DNA from: Simmondsia chinensis
Lineage: Eukaryota; Streptophyta; Magnoliopsida; Caryophyllales; Simmondsiaceae
Reading direction: 5' to 3'
DNA: 64,000 nt
Assembly: GCA_018398585.1 (NCBI GenBank)
Contig: JAGTTD010000022.1
Span: 11,447,501-11,511,500, forward strand
Under the pieces are notes generated by a model, which saw nothing but the letters and a program-made list of their open reading frames with translations, did no database searches and was not told the DNA's origin. Shown here piece by piece: positions 10,449 through 20,221 of this stretch; the first letter of the stretch is position 1, and every line of letters begins with the position of its first letter. Both the position numbers and the translations under genes were made by a program.

Positions 10449-11549
10449 ATGGCTGGTGGTGTGACAACCAGATCAGGTCTGGCCAAAGCAGCTGCCGGAT
10501 CTTCTTATGTTGATGTGGTTAGTGAAAATGTAGAGAAAGAGCCGCAAGCCGTGACTCGTGATGTGTTGAATGATGAGCTTAAGGCTATGATTGCTCAGCT
10601 CAAAATGGATCAGTAGGAGCGAGATCAGAAAGCTAAACAAGAGCAGCTGGAGAACTTGCATAAAATGGAGGAACGATTGCATAAAAGGTTGCAAGAACAG
10701 GATCGAGAATTTTATGAGAAATTTGGCCTGAAATTCCAGCTTGTGGAAGAGAATGTTGCAGATCGATTCAATCAGCAAAAGCAACAAGTTGAGGAAAAGA
10801 TCGATGATCAAATTAATCAACAAGCAAAAAGTGTTGATGAGAATAATGAAGATCAATTAAATCAACAAAAACAACAGCATGAGGAGACGTTGGTTGAAAA
10901 AGGATCTCAAATTGTTAATGTAAATGTTAGTCCTCAAGTTCCTCTTCAATCAGATGATGACAGGCCTCAAAATCGAATTTCAGAAGTGGAAATAGTTGTC
11001 AGACCTGAAGAAACACCTCAAATAGCTAATGTGTCTATTAGGCCTCAAGTTCACCTCCAACCTGTTGAAATTGGACCACAAAATTGCATTTCAGAAACTG
11101 ATTTAAATGCCAGACAGCACGAACATCTGACTGAGCAGGTGCAGGTTTGATCTTCCCGCAAGAATCTTGAACGGAATGGACATGCTCAGGATCCTCCAGT
11201 GCAATTCAGATCGAACACAATGGATGCTTTGCAAGTTTTCTTGTGTTGGGTCAATAATTTCAAACTTAAAGTAGCTGAAATGCACTGTCGGCTTGCCGAT
11301 CGGCAAGATCAGGATGATCTAGTTCCTTTTGTGAGTGGAGTTTTGGTTTATCTAAGTGCAAACATGAGTGTAAAACCTCCTCCTAAACCGGGTGAAGAAG
11401 TTCAAGGCTTTAAGAAGTTGAGACAGCTGGAACATGTGACTCAAGCTACTAATGTGCATCTCAGGCCATCTAACAGCAAGAGAGAGCTTGGGCTGAGTAA
11501 AAAGAAGTTCAGGTATTACAAATTATGGATGCAAGCTGATGTGTTTTGA
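10449..11549 (+). pseudogene. N2 ORF, coiled-coil gag-position protein, one frame with two stops
   Basis: 367 codons in one register from the ATG at 10,449 (MAGGVTTRSGLAKAAAG, a start seen in plant Gypsy gag proteins). Stops are TAG at 10,614-10,616 and TGA at 11,148-11,150; both would be sense codons (CAG, CGA) before a C-to-T change. Residues about 60-155 form a strong Q/E/K-rich coiled coil with a repeated DRFNQQKQQVEEKI-like unit (three times). A repeated segment (IVNVNVSPQVPLQS / IANVSIRPQVHLQP) follows. The C-terminal part carries CWVNNFKLKVAEMHCRLADR and ends with ELGLSKKKFRYYKLWM; the last motif recurs in N3 (41,150-41,494). No zinc knuckle. Function unknown; particle structure is an inference. 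Confidence 0.7.
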
Positions 11550-11780
11550 TCTGGGTAGACCCCCGGATGAGTGCTCCTCTTCAGATGCAAGCAATGACAA
11601 TAGGACCTTGGGCTGGAATTACATCAAAATCTACTTCAACAAGTGTGCTGCAAAATTTTAGTATCTTGAAGAACTTTGCAGCTGTGGATTTCAACAAGAA
11701 GTCTCCTACATCAATAATTGATTTTCAAGTCTCATTCACTTTCATTCTTGAGGACAAGAATGTTTTCAAGGAGAAGGGAA

Positions 11781-12398
11781 TGTTATGACCCAAGAATCCG
11801 AGGCATGAGCTTGAGGTGGCTGTGTTGCGGTTTAGTTCTGTTAGGTGCTGCTGTTGTATGTTTTGCTGTCGGCTGTTGCTATGTTGGTTGTTAGCTAATG
11901 AAGATGTGCTAGTATGTTAAGTCTTGCAGTCATGTAATAAGGGGTAATAGCTTAGTTCAGTTAATGCCTTCCATGAGCCGCGTTAGTGTGCCTTAGCTTA
12001 GTGTTTAGTATTCTTGCAGCGTGTGTAATAACCTATAGTAGCAGGCCAAGGTTTAATTGTTAGTTAGGGTACTTGGCGCCAAAAATATCTTAGAAGGTAG
12101 TTAGTAGATATTTTCATATTTTCTAGATATTTTAGTGAGTCGGTTATTAGTGGGTGTCTAGGTTCAATGTCTTGTATTGCCTATAAAAAGGTGTGATCTA
12201 GTGTAAATCTGATCAATCAATGAAATTACGACCAAATATCTCATTTGAGATCAACTTTCTCTCTCTCATCTAACTCTCTCTATTTCTCATCTAATTTCTC
12301 TACTTTCTCATCTCAATTTCACTTCTTTCTCATCTCAAACTCTCAATCTATCTCAATTTTACTTAGCTTATGTTTGGGAATCGATCCCGATCATAACA
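11781..12398 (+). repeat. N2 3' LTR
   Basis: 618 bp, same length as the 5' LTR, about 17 differences by eye, followed by the GAAAC target duplication. Confidence 0.92.
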
Positions 12399-12403
12399 GA
12401 AAC

Positions 12404-12766
12404 ACTATACCAATCCAAACATGAAAAACTGAACATTACACAAACTATATAAATATGGAAATACAATCTTTAGCTACATTCTTGGGCTAAACAAAGTAAA
12501 AAAATATACTCAAAACAAATGATATTCGGTAGTACGTTGAGATATAAGAGATAGTAAGCAAACACTAACAATGGTGTTGAAGTAGCCAGAAGGGACGCAT
12601 GGTGATACACATAGAGGGTTGTAGTCGGTGGCCGGTGGAGAGAATGGTTGCTTAAATGCCTGTAAAGGGTTTGAGAGTGAGATGGGTGGGGGTGAGGGAG
12701 AGAGATAGTGAGAGAGTTGAAAGGGCACGGGGGTAATTTTTCTTTTTTATTTGAAGTACAGTAAAC
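12404..12766 (-). other. Displaced 5' end of gene X copy A
   Basis: Continues the sequence upstream of X copy A after the N2 insertion. It matches the region upstream of copy B (18,030-18,210): GTTGAGATATAAGAG, then ACACTAACAATGGTGTT, then ATAGAGGGTTG. The minus strand shows a long CT-rich leader (12,650-12,720). Confidence 0.6.
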
Positions 12767-12915
12767 TTGTGTCGACACACGAAAACAACATGTCGACACA
12801 CATAAGACAGATGATATTGTGTACATGTTCCCGTAATTAGTAAACGTGTAGTAAAAAACACCACTCAAAATCAACCCTATGTCGACACACGTCTACTGTG
12901 TATCGACACACAACC
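12766..12915. repeat. GTGTCGACAC cluster
   Basis: Four copies or one-base variants of the palindrome at about 12,771, 12,790, 12,882 and 12,899. They lie between the leader of gene X copy A and the first Y-exon arm. Confidence 0.8.
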
Positions 12916-13246
12916 AATTTTGACACTAAAAGTTCCCCGTACATTGTTTATAAAATGAAAATATATTCGCAACTCATTGTAGTTGCTATGGGCATTGTTG
13001 TACCAGTGATACGAGCGTCTCCCAGCCCCCGGCTTTACGAGTGTTTCCATCTTAACCACCTCCTCCGATTCTTCCGCAACCGGTATAGCATCACTTACCA
13101 CTCGAGGTGCCTTATAGGTCGAGGCCAGCTTTAGATTCCCCCTGCAAACTTTGATGAGTTTGAAAAGTTCAGCCATGTGTTTCTTTCCCCTCTTAATAGC
13201 ATTCAGCACTTTCATGGAATGTGCATTAACATTACACATCTCACAT
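12905..13246 (-). pseudogene. Gene Y last exon, arm 1 of palindrome 1
   Basis: Minus-strand frame HSMKVLNAIKRGKKHMAEL, then FKLIKVCRGNLKLAS and VSDAIPVAEESEEVVKMETL. It is about 60% like arm 2 by eye but points the opposite way. It starts at the same residue (SMKVLN) next to the palindrome centre. No upstream Y sequence is attached. Confidence 0.65.
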
Positions 13247-13317
13247 CAGAACTTAAATTTCATGTTATGTTGACCATTACACCACTTACACACAGTTGGA
13301 GTTATAATGTGAGATGT
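13236..13317. repeat. Centre of palindrome 1
   Basis: An 11-bp perfect inverted repeat (ACATCTCACAT at 13,236-13,246, ATGTGAGATGT at 13,307-13,317) separates the two inverted Y-exon arms, with a 60-base spacer. Confidence 0.75.
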
Positions 13318-13592
13318 TTAATATTTGTAGACAATCAATGAAAGTGTTGAATGCTCACAAGAGGAGAAAAGAAAGACATGCAGCTAAACTTCTCAAACTC
13401 ATTGAAGTCCGTGAGGCGAACATGGAGTTCGCATCGAGTGATCAAGCTGATCGATTTGTAAGTGATGCTGAACCAGTGGCTGACAAAACAGAAGGGGTGA
13501 TTAAGCAGGAAAAACTCGTAAATGAAGAAAAAATTGGGGGCGAGGAAACGACGGTAGTATCAGTACATAGTTTTGAACTTGTACAAGCTTAA
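13307..13592 (+). pseudogene. Gene Y last exon, arm 2 of palindrome 1
   Basis: Open frame of 92 codons: QSMKVLNAHKRRKERHAAKL, then LKLIEVREANMEFASSDQAD and VSVHSFELVQA before TAA. The best-kept copy of this exon. It is lysine/arginine-rich and helical. Copies: arm 1, arm 3 (18,605-18,900), arm 4 (18,921-19,130) and copy C (23,030-23,148). Confidence 0.65.
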
Positions 13593-13599
13593 GAGAATA

Positions 13600-13788
13600 G
13601 AATACTTGGAGATTTTATTGTGTGGTAAAATGAGAAAATTGAATTAGTATTTATACTAAAAAAATAATTTCTTTTTTGTTAAGACCTCACAATCACGGGT
13701 TGGCCATGTATGGTTCTGGGCCTACCTGGCCCGTTGGCCCATTAGACTTTGGTGGTGATTTTGGGTTGGAGTGGTTTTGAGTACGTCA
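13600..13788. other. Short non-coding spacer
   Basis: AT-rich, then a GC-rich patch with GGGCCTACCTGGCCCGTTGG around 13,718-13,737. Nothing else seen. Confidence 0.4.
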
Positions 13789-14110
13789 CCAGTGTGTCAA
13801 CACATACCAACTATGTGTTGACATATGTTACATCATGACTGACTTATCATTCAAGAACAATGGTGGTGAATTTAAGTACTTTTTCGATAATTTTGAGTAC
13901 ATGACAGTGTGTTGACAAATAGAAGTTGTATGTCGACACACAGAATAAATGTACACTAAGGAATTTGATGTGTTGAGATGAAAAGTGTGTCGACACACAA
14001 ACTTTCGTGTGTTGACACACATATATTGTATATGGTTACTGTGAAATATATGTTGACACATGGAGTCTCTACGTTGACACATAACTAATTCTGATTTATA
14101 AACCAGTTTG
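13788..14110. repeat. GTGTCGACAC cluster
   Basis: About eight copies, many decayed to GTGTTGACAC or TGTTGACACA. These are the C-to-T products of the central CG in the palindrome. Confidence 0.8.
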
Positions 14111-14432
14111 AGTACATGGGTCATGACATTGCATGTGTCTAAACACAGTGTACATGGTGGTTTTTAGTACATTATTGTGCAATTACGAGGTCATGTAGTG
14201 CACATGGTGATTTTGACTACATTAGTGCATACTTTGGTTGTGATGTGTACATAGTGATTTTTATTACATTAGTGCGTACTTGGGTCGTGATGCTATGTAC
14301 ATGGTCATTTTTTTTACATTAGTGAGTACTTAGGTTGTGATGTTGTGTACATGGTGATATTTATTACATTGGTGGATACTTCGGTGTTCATTCAAAGTAC
14401 TTGGGTGGTGATGTTGAGAGCATGGTAGTGAC
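14110..14432. repeat. Tandem ~60 bp repeat (GTACATGGTGATTTT...TTACATTAGTG)
   Basis: About five imperfect units of 55-65 bp, each with TGTACATGGTGATTTT, TTACATTAGTG and GTACTTGGGTTGTGATG. The words also occur singly in the other repeat clusters, so this is an expanded part of the same terminal region. Confidence 0.75.
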
Positions 14433-14530
14433 TACAAGTGCAACAGTCCTTCAAAGAATCGCAGTTTACTTGGTACCACCAATCCCTACTTCCGGACACT
14501 AGACTTCCTCAATCAACATAAGCGACATAC

Positions 14531-14630
14531 ATAATTTTGAATGGTTCCCATCAAAAATTCTACTAATGGGATCCAGAAATAAACAATACATCTATACTTA
14601 TGGGTTTTTACTGTACAAAATGAATACATT
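14531..14630. repeat. Terminal-region segment, single copy
   Basis: Matches the 5,060-5,335 pair (AATTTTGAATGGTTCCCATC, AAATAAACAATACAT). It lies at the same place relative to repeats and gene X. Confidence 0.6.
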
Positions 14631-14924
14631 TTTTTTTACACTAATGTTTCGTTCAACAGAGAAAGGGGTCATTAAGTACAAGAAGTTGACAAAATAGAGT
14701 ACAACATCATTGTGTGTGAATACTAGCATCCCGCTTTCTATTTTACTTCTTGTAATATGCTGTTGCGTGGATTAGTGATTAATTCTATCAGCAGCTTCAA
14801 TCTCTCGTGATCACGTTCCTTCAACCATCGGAAAAAAAAAAAGTACAAGATTTCATCACAAGTGTAAAGTTAGACGGAAAACCCGGAAGAGGGGACATTA
14901 ATTAGACCATGAACACGACACTAA

Positions 14925-17470
14925 GCTTTTACCTCAGTCGACACCCGATCAAAGGGGTCAATTTTATCCCATTCACCTTCTAGCAGCCACTTTATTACAA
15001 AAAAATCGCAGTCGTAGCTGCATAATACGATCACACTTTGTAAATTACTACATGTTTGTTCGGAAAAGATATGAACAATGTTCACTTACAAGTCATATAC
15101 CCGTTTCTTTTTTTAGGGACTGCCGGTACTTGTATTGGAAAAGCGTCTAGTTCAGAGCACATTTTCATCCCCGCGGTGTTTCAGAAATAATCTAAAAAGT
15201 GTTTTAACTGCAATAAAAAAGATGGTGTCATTACATGTGGTATAATTATAATTCATTGATACTCATAACAACCTAATGGTGAAGCCAAAGATGCTTACTT
15301 CTCCTGTGGTTTGCTCACACGAGGTGGTTGGAAAGGTTCATCTTTCAAAGTCTACAAAGGAAGCGTAGAAATCACCTTCAGAGGCCCTGGGTTAATGTCC
15401 ACCTCTTTTACTAGTTTCCACACCTCTCTTGCAGCCCTGAAATCAACCATGTTAGAGGAACATCCCTCATGGCTGGGCATTAAAGTCGGCTTGCCTTTTT
15501 GTACACCGATACTGTGGGGAGACTAGGTAGTAATGACTATGGTTGGACATGTTGAGCATATTTGTCCCCACACAGAGGAGGAAATTTTCTTGAAAATTCG
15601 GAATGAAAGTCATCTTATCATCGGTTTCTTTACATGTTTTCAAATCCTTTATTACATACAAAAAGTTGTTTTATTTGCACGGCCATTGCATCATTTTGCA
15701 CGGCCAGTGCATTGATTTTCTCCTCCCTTGCACTGAATTGCATGGACATCACATTGATTTGCACGGCCAGTGCATCATTTTGAGGGTCAATGCATTGATT
15801 TTGTCGTCCCTCGCACTGTTTTGCATGGCCATTGCACTGATCTGCACCGCCATTACATCATTTTGCAAGGTCAATGCATTAATTTTATCGTGCCTTGCAC
15901 TAATTTGCATGGCCATTACATCAATACTATCCTTATAACACGTGCAATCTTTATTACCACCAACCTCTTCGATCGGAGCGAGTTGCTCATCCTTAGCCCT
16001 TTAACCCAAATCAACATACGACAGAGCAGAAGGTACGACTGCTAGAGGAGGGATAGTTATTCCCTCGGTAGTGTCCTTCGAGAACTGTATATCACCAAGC
16101 ACTTAAAGTTAAAACAAATCATGTATGTGAGACAAAGCAATTACAGAAACGACCATATATTATGTATTACCTTGACATCACCAAACGATTTATATGCCCA
16201 AAGAATGTACCCTTTCTTAGCCTTCACTTCTGTGTCCGTCCAAAAGCGACAACAAGGATTCGTCCGAGTTGAGGGGGGGAATCGACACACGTCCATCGAG
16301 TGAGTACTCGCAGAAAAAAAAAAATCTAGTACATTTAACAAGGCAAGAGAAATTAAAACATTTATTATGCGAAAATACAATAACAATTAAGCAAGAGATG
16401 TACTTACCATGCATAAATAAATGCATCCATTCACTCATTTTTTGCTCCTTTTGTACTCCAAAACGCCATCTATAATTCCGTTATATACGACTTTCACCCA
16501 ATTTACACCCGATGTCTTTTTGGTGTCAACTACGAGTTTGAACCATGACTTCTTCGGGTTTTGTCTCATGGATGGACACAAAAATGCAGTCAATGCATAC
16601 AGAACTACTAGCACTTTGAATCGGTCATCAACAGTACCGTGGGTGACTAGTGCTTCTTCCATTTGACTACATGTCCAACCGCCAAACTCTTCGTACAAGC
16701 TATTTAGCCTTGGTTCATCTTCACAATCGTCAATCTCAAAACCTTTGTTTTGAAATCCCAAAAGCTTCTCGACATCTTGTTCAGTCAAAAAAAATGTTAT
16801 TATTTGAATGGGAAAAACCTTGTGACATTGGGTCAAATTGGTCGATTACACTTATACACATATCCATATTAATGGTTTTGCACTTTACGTGCATCAAACC
16901 ACCAAAGCCCGAAGCTTCGATGGCAGTCCGCTATTCTTCGGACAATCCCTTCATCAGTTCTATTACCCGCTTTGGAGCACAACTTGTACATACTTGAATA
17001 TCAAAAAGTGCAATTAGATTCACACGTGTAATAAAAGAAATGCTTCAATTTTTTAACATGCATTACCTTAGTCTTGGATGATTTTTCAGTTTTTCGACTT
17101 CGGTACACTCTTGAGTCATTATTTGACTCAAATATGTACGGTTCTTTCTCCTCTTGAGACAAAGTCTTCCATATTTTTCTCATCCTTGTTAACCTCTAAA
17201 ATAGTAAATGTAATCAATCCACTAACAATGAAGGACATCACATTATTTGAGACTATACTAAATTACACTTTGCTTTACATAGTTTTAGTCTGGCAACATT
17301 GTTTGATTGCTCTCCGTCTTCATTTTTTCACTACATGACGAAGTATAAACAATTAGCTTCATCTTATAGGTGGAATGAAGAACACAATAAAAGTGATGCT
17401 CACCAAAATATAGCAAATGCATTTCTTGGCCTTTTATTGACCATCTTATCTTCTGAGTCCTTTGCCTCTA
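14925..17470 (-). pseudogene. Gene X copy B: HMG-box / mobile-element domain / Ulp1-type protease
   Basis: Second copy of gene X. Exon 1 ends MVNKRPRNAFAIFW then GTGAGC (about 17,414). Exon 2 gives LTRMRKIWKTLSQEEKEPYI (about 17,190-17,060), the second half of the HMG box. The mobile-element domain follows (16,836-16,435: DVEKLLGFQNKGFEID, WTCSQMEEALVTHGTVDDRF, LVVLYALTAFLCPS), better preserved than in copy A. Then twelve 21-bp heptad units (15,925-15,675), one carrying a 1-nt deletion, and the protease tail YDCDFFVIKWLLEGEWDKID (15,018-14,960). The Gly after the catalytic Cys is changed to Asp (DCD). The segment with the catalytic His and Asp seen in copy A appears deleted. Inactive. Confidence 0.75.
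15675..15925 (-). repeat. Twelve 21-bp heptad-coding repeats in gene X copy B
   Basis: Twelve units, eleven of 21 bp and one of 20 (15,780-15,799). They form a four-unit, 84-bp higher-order repeat: units with a GCCTTGCACT-like core recur at 15,717, 15,800 and 15,884. The minus strand encodes heptads such as VMAVQIS and MAMQNSA. Confidence 0.9.
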
Positions 17471-17479
17471 CAACACTAG

Positions 17480-18200
17480 TCAACAAAATAAAACACTTTA
17501 ATTGATAGAACTATAAAATGAAATCAAATACAAGCTAAACATGCAAAACTCAACAAAACCACTACAACATCAACAAGAAATTTCAATCCTAACCACCTAT
17601 TATAATATAAACTCAAAAACATTTATAAAACCTAGGGTATGTAAAACAAATGGCTGATGTTGTTGTATTAGAAGCCCAATGAATTCAAATACAAGGCAAA
17701 AAATCAAAACCTAATAAAACCCACTCCAACAGCAACAATAAATTTCACCTCTAACCACCTATCACGTATAAAAATAAATTTAAACAAAAAAATTCAGAAA
17801 AATAAAGATAGAGAAAATATATGAAAGATTTTGTTGTATTAGATGCCAAATAACCATAAATGAAGCCAAAACCAAAGCCCAGCAATACCCACTTCAACAT
17901 ACAAAACCAACAAATGAAACCAAAATATATTCCAAACCCACAAAACTCAGCATACACAAACACTAAAAATATAATCTTCAACCAAATACTTGGAACAAAA
18001 AAAATAATAACTACTAAAAGTTATTGAAAAAAAGGAGTACATTGAGATATAAGAGGACATAGTATGCAGACACTAACAATGGTGTTAAAGTATCCTTATG
18101 AGACAACTGGTGATACTCGTAGAGGGTTGAAGTCAGTCGCTAGATCGTCGGTAAAAAGATATAGGTAGGAGTGAGAGGAGAGCGAGGGGAATAAAAAGAA
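17480..18200 (-). other. Upstream region of gene X copy B
   Basis: Loosely repetitive (AATACAAGCTAAACATGC, CTCAACAAAACC, TTTCAATCCTAACCACC), the same text as upstream of copy A. No coding frame I can support; probably leader and intron sequence. Confidence 0.4.
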
Positions 18201-18204
18201 AGTA

Positions 18205-18240
18205 ATTTTGAGTACTTTTTATAGTGAGGGTCGACACACA
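18205..18240 (-). promoter_or_regulatory. Promoter of gene X copy B
   Basis: Minus strand: GTGTCGACC repeat (18,229-18,238), CTATAAAAAG TATA box (about 18,215-18,224), then a CT-rich leader (CCCCTCGCTCTCCTCTC at about 18,175-18,192). Same layout as the gene Y promoters. Confidence 0.6.
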
Positions 18241-18512
18241 TATGATTTTGACTTTTTAGTAATTTTTTAGTACATGTACTCAAAATTAGTAATCACGTAC
18301 TCGAAGTCACCACCCATATACTCTAATCACAACCCATGTACAAAAGTTCAATCAACATCTCAGCTCATTCAAACACAACTGTGTCGACATAGAATATGTG
18401 TGTCAACACATAACACATTTGATTTTGAGTAACCAGTGATCTTGAGTACATGTTTCTCAAAATACTAACCAAGTAATCAAAATCAACACTCCCAACAAAT
18501 CGTGTGTCAACA
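18229..18512. repeat. GTGTCGACAC cluster
   Basis: About five copies or variants near 18,231, 18,381, 18,400, 18,505 and 18,520, separated by TTTTGAGTACATGT-type words. Confidence 0.75.
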
Positions 18513-18604
18513 CACAATCTGTGTATCGCATGCGATTCTGACAATAAAATTGGTTTTGAGTACATGAGTTTAAATGGGTCATTAAAATATCTTTTTTTTG
18601 AACA

Positions 18605-18900
18605 CTAAATGGGTCGTGAAATAGAGTATGTATAAATATAAAAGAAAATATATTCATAACCTTTTCTAAACTTGTGCAGTTTGTGAGGGACTTGTTGTAC
18701 TACAGCTACGGTCATTTCCTCGCCCTTGTTTCTTCTTTCTTTAGGAGGGATCACCTCCTCCGTTTCTTCTACCACCATTTTAGCCTCACTCGCCAATCAA
18801 TCCATCTGATCGCTCGAGGCCAACGTCACGTTCGCATTGTTGACTTCAATGAGTTCGAGAAGTTTACATATGTGGGTGAGTTTGAGTTTGACAATAAATA
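18605..18900 (-). pseudogene. Gene Y last exon, arm 3 of palindrome 2
   Basis: Minus-strand frames carry KLLELIEVNNANVTLAS, then VVEETEEVIPPKERRNKGEE. Homologous to arm 4 in the opposite direction, with at least one frame break. Confidence 0.6.
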
Positions 18901-18920
18901 AATAAAAAAAAAAACAAACA

Positions 18921-19130
18921 TGTAAACTTCTCAAAATCATCGAAGTCAACGATGCGAACGTGACGTTCACCTCGAGCGATCAGACGGAATGATATGTGAG
19001 TGAGGCTAACATGGTGGCTGAAGAAATGAAGGAGGTGATCGAGGAGGAAACCCTCGTAAACAAAGAAGAAATTGGGGGGTGAGTAAACGACTGTCCAGTA
19101 CAGAGCTTTGAACTTCTACAAGCAGAAAAT
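18921..19130 (+). pseudogene. Gene Y last exon, arm 4 of palindrome 2
   Basis: Plus-strand frame LLKIIEVNDANVTFTSSDQT, a TGA (18,989-18,991), then VSEANMVAEEMKEVIEEETL and, in a shifted frame, PVQSFELLQAE. Arms 3 and 4 share an unusually similar stretch (GAACGTGACGTT) close to the centre at about 18,905. Confidence 0.6.
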
Positions 19131-19274
19131 ATTTGGAACTTCGAATTTTATATATTCAGAGCAAATACTTGTATGCAAGTAAGTAGGAAAGAGAAAATTG
19201 GAGTGTACGGTAAAATGATAAAATGAGGTAAGAATTTAAAAAAAAATTTGAAATACCGTATACGACAAGGTTCC

Positions 19275-19515
19275 TGTATGTCGACACATAATTTATGTGT
19301 TTCGACACACAGATTGTTCTCGGAATAACCAGCTATGTACTTAATATCAAAAAATATATACTCAAATTCACCAAAGTGTGTCGACACACGGGTTCAATGT
19401 GTAGGATTAACTGTACTCGAAATCACAAACAATGCGCTTAATATCAGCAAATACATACTTAATATCACCCACTTGTGTGTATGTCGACACATTTATGCTG
19501 TGTGTCGACACACTT
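19275..19515. repeat. GTGTCGACAC cluster
   Basis: Copies or variants near 19,281, 19,299, 19,379, 19,482 and 19,502, mixed with ACTCAAAATCACC words. Confidence 0.8.
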
Positions 19516-19559
19516 TTACTCAAAATATAAATTCTTGTCCTCAGAATCATTACCCTTTT

Positions 19560-19808
19560 ACTCAAAAAATATATTTTTGCTCTTTTTAAATAGTTAATTT
19601 TAATCACTTAATTTCTTTTTCGAACCAAATAATTTCTAATTATCCTAATTAATTAGTATTTAACTTGATTCATTTTTTATATAATAAACATTAATACATA
19701 AATTAATAGTTGAAGACAAATAATATGCCCAAAAATTCAATATAATTATGTTTAGTGTTTGTATACATAGTATTAGGTACATAAAATTAATTATCATTTG
19801 TTAATTTG
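19560..19808. other. AT-rich, no gene seen
   Basis: Runs of TTAATTAATTA-type sequence, no supported frame. Confidence 0.4.
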
Positions 19809-20217
19809 ACCCATATAGTTTCTTTTTTGAATTCAAAGCCCATCCTTTTCAAGGATGTTTCTATATAGTCATCTTCTACGGAACAGGGCTTGTCGAAAAT
19901 GATGTATTTAACGTGCATTGGAACACACGGGTAATAAGCATGCCATAAGCGGGATTAGTCTTCTGACTATGGATATGAAACATAAATTTTAAGACTAAAT
20001 CCCCAAGATTAATCTTTTGGGCATTGAGGCGGGACAAAAGGAATACAAGCAAGTGAGAGACCGAGTCGATGCCACCCAATCTAGGAGTGATGTTCACACA
20101 AATCAATTGATGTGCAAATCTAAGAACAGAATCATGAATATACATCCAATGAAAATTAATAGTACATGATTTAATTACAAGTGTGAATATACAAGGAACA
20201 CCTTGAAGAGGGAACAC
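19808..20217 (-). pseudogene. Gene Y middle part (second half of the plant transposon-type domain)
   Basis: Minus frame of 113 codons: VIKSCTINFHWMYIHDSVLR, LICVNITPRLGGIDSVSHLL, LSRLNAQKINLGDLVLKFMF, NPAYGMLITRVFQ. The alternating IN..L / PYG-like pattern fits the C-terminal half of the domain that begins in Y copy A. Downstream, in another frame, YIETSLKRMGFEFKKETIW (about 19,880-19,815) looks like the end of that segment. The 5' side is cut by the RTE LINE at 20,225. Confidence 0.5.
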
Positions 20218-20221
20218 GAAT

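Larger units (their letters stand above)
9465..12398 (+). mobile_element. Non-autonomous LTR retrotransposon N2 (complete)
   Basis: 618-bp LTRs at both ends (TGTTATGACC...GATCATAACA), a primer site, an internal region of only 1.7 kb, a purine tract (AAGGAGAAGGGAA, 11,768-11,780), and a perfect 5-bp target duplication GAAAC (9,460-9,464 and 12,399-12,403). I count about 17 differences between the LTRs, mostly transitions, so insertion was moderately recent. It sits inside the upstream region of gene X copy A. It encodes no polymerase, so it must be moved by a partner element, probably a Gypsy-type one (inferred from the Met primer site and MAGG.TTRSG start). Confidence 0.92.
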
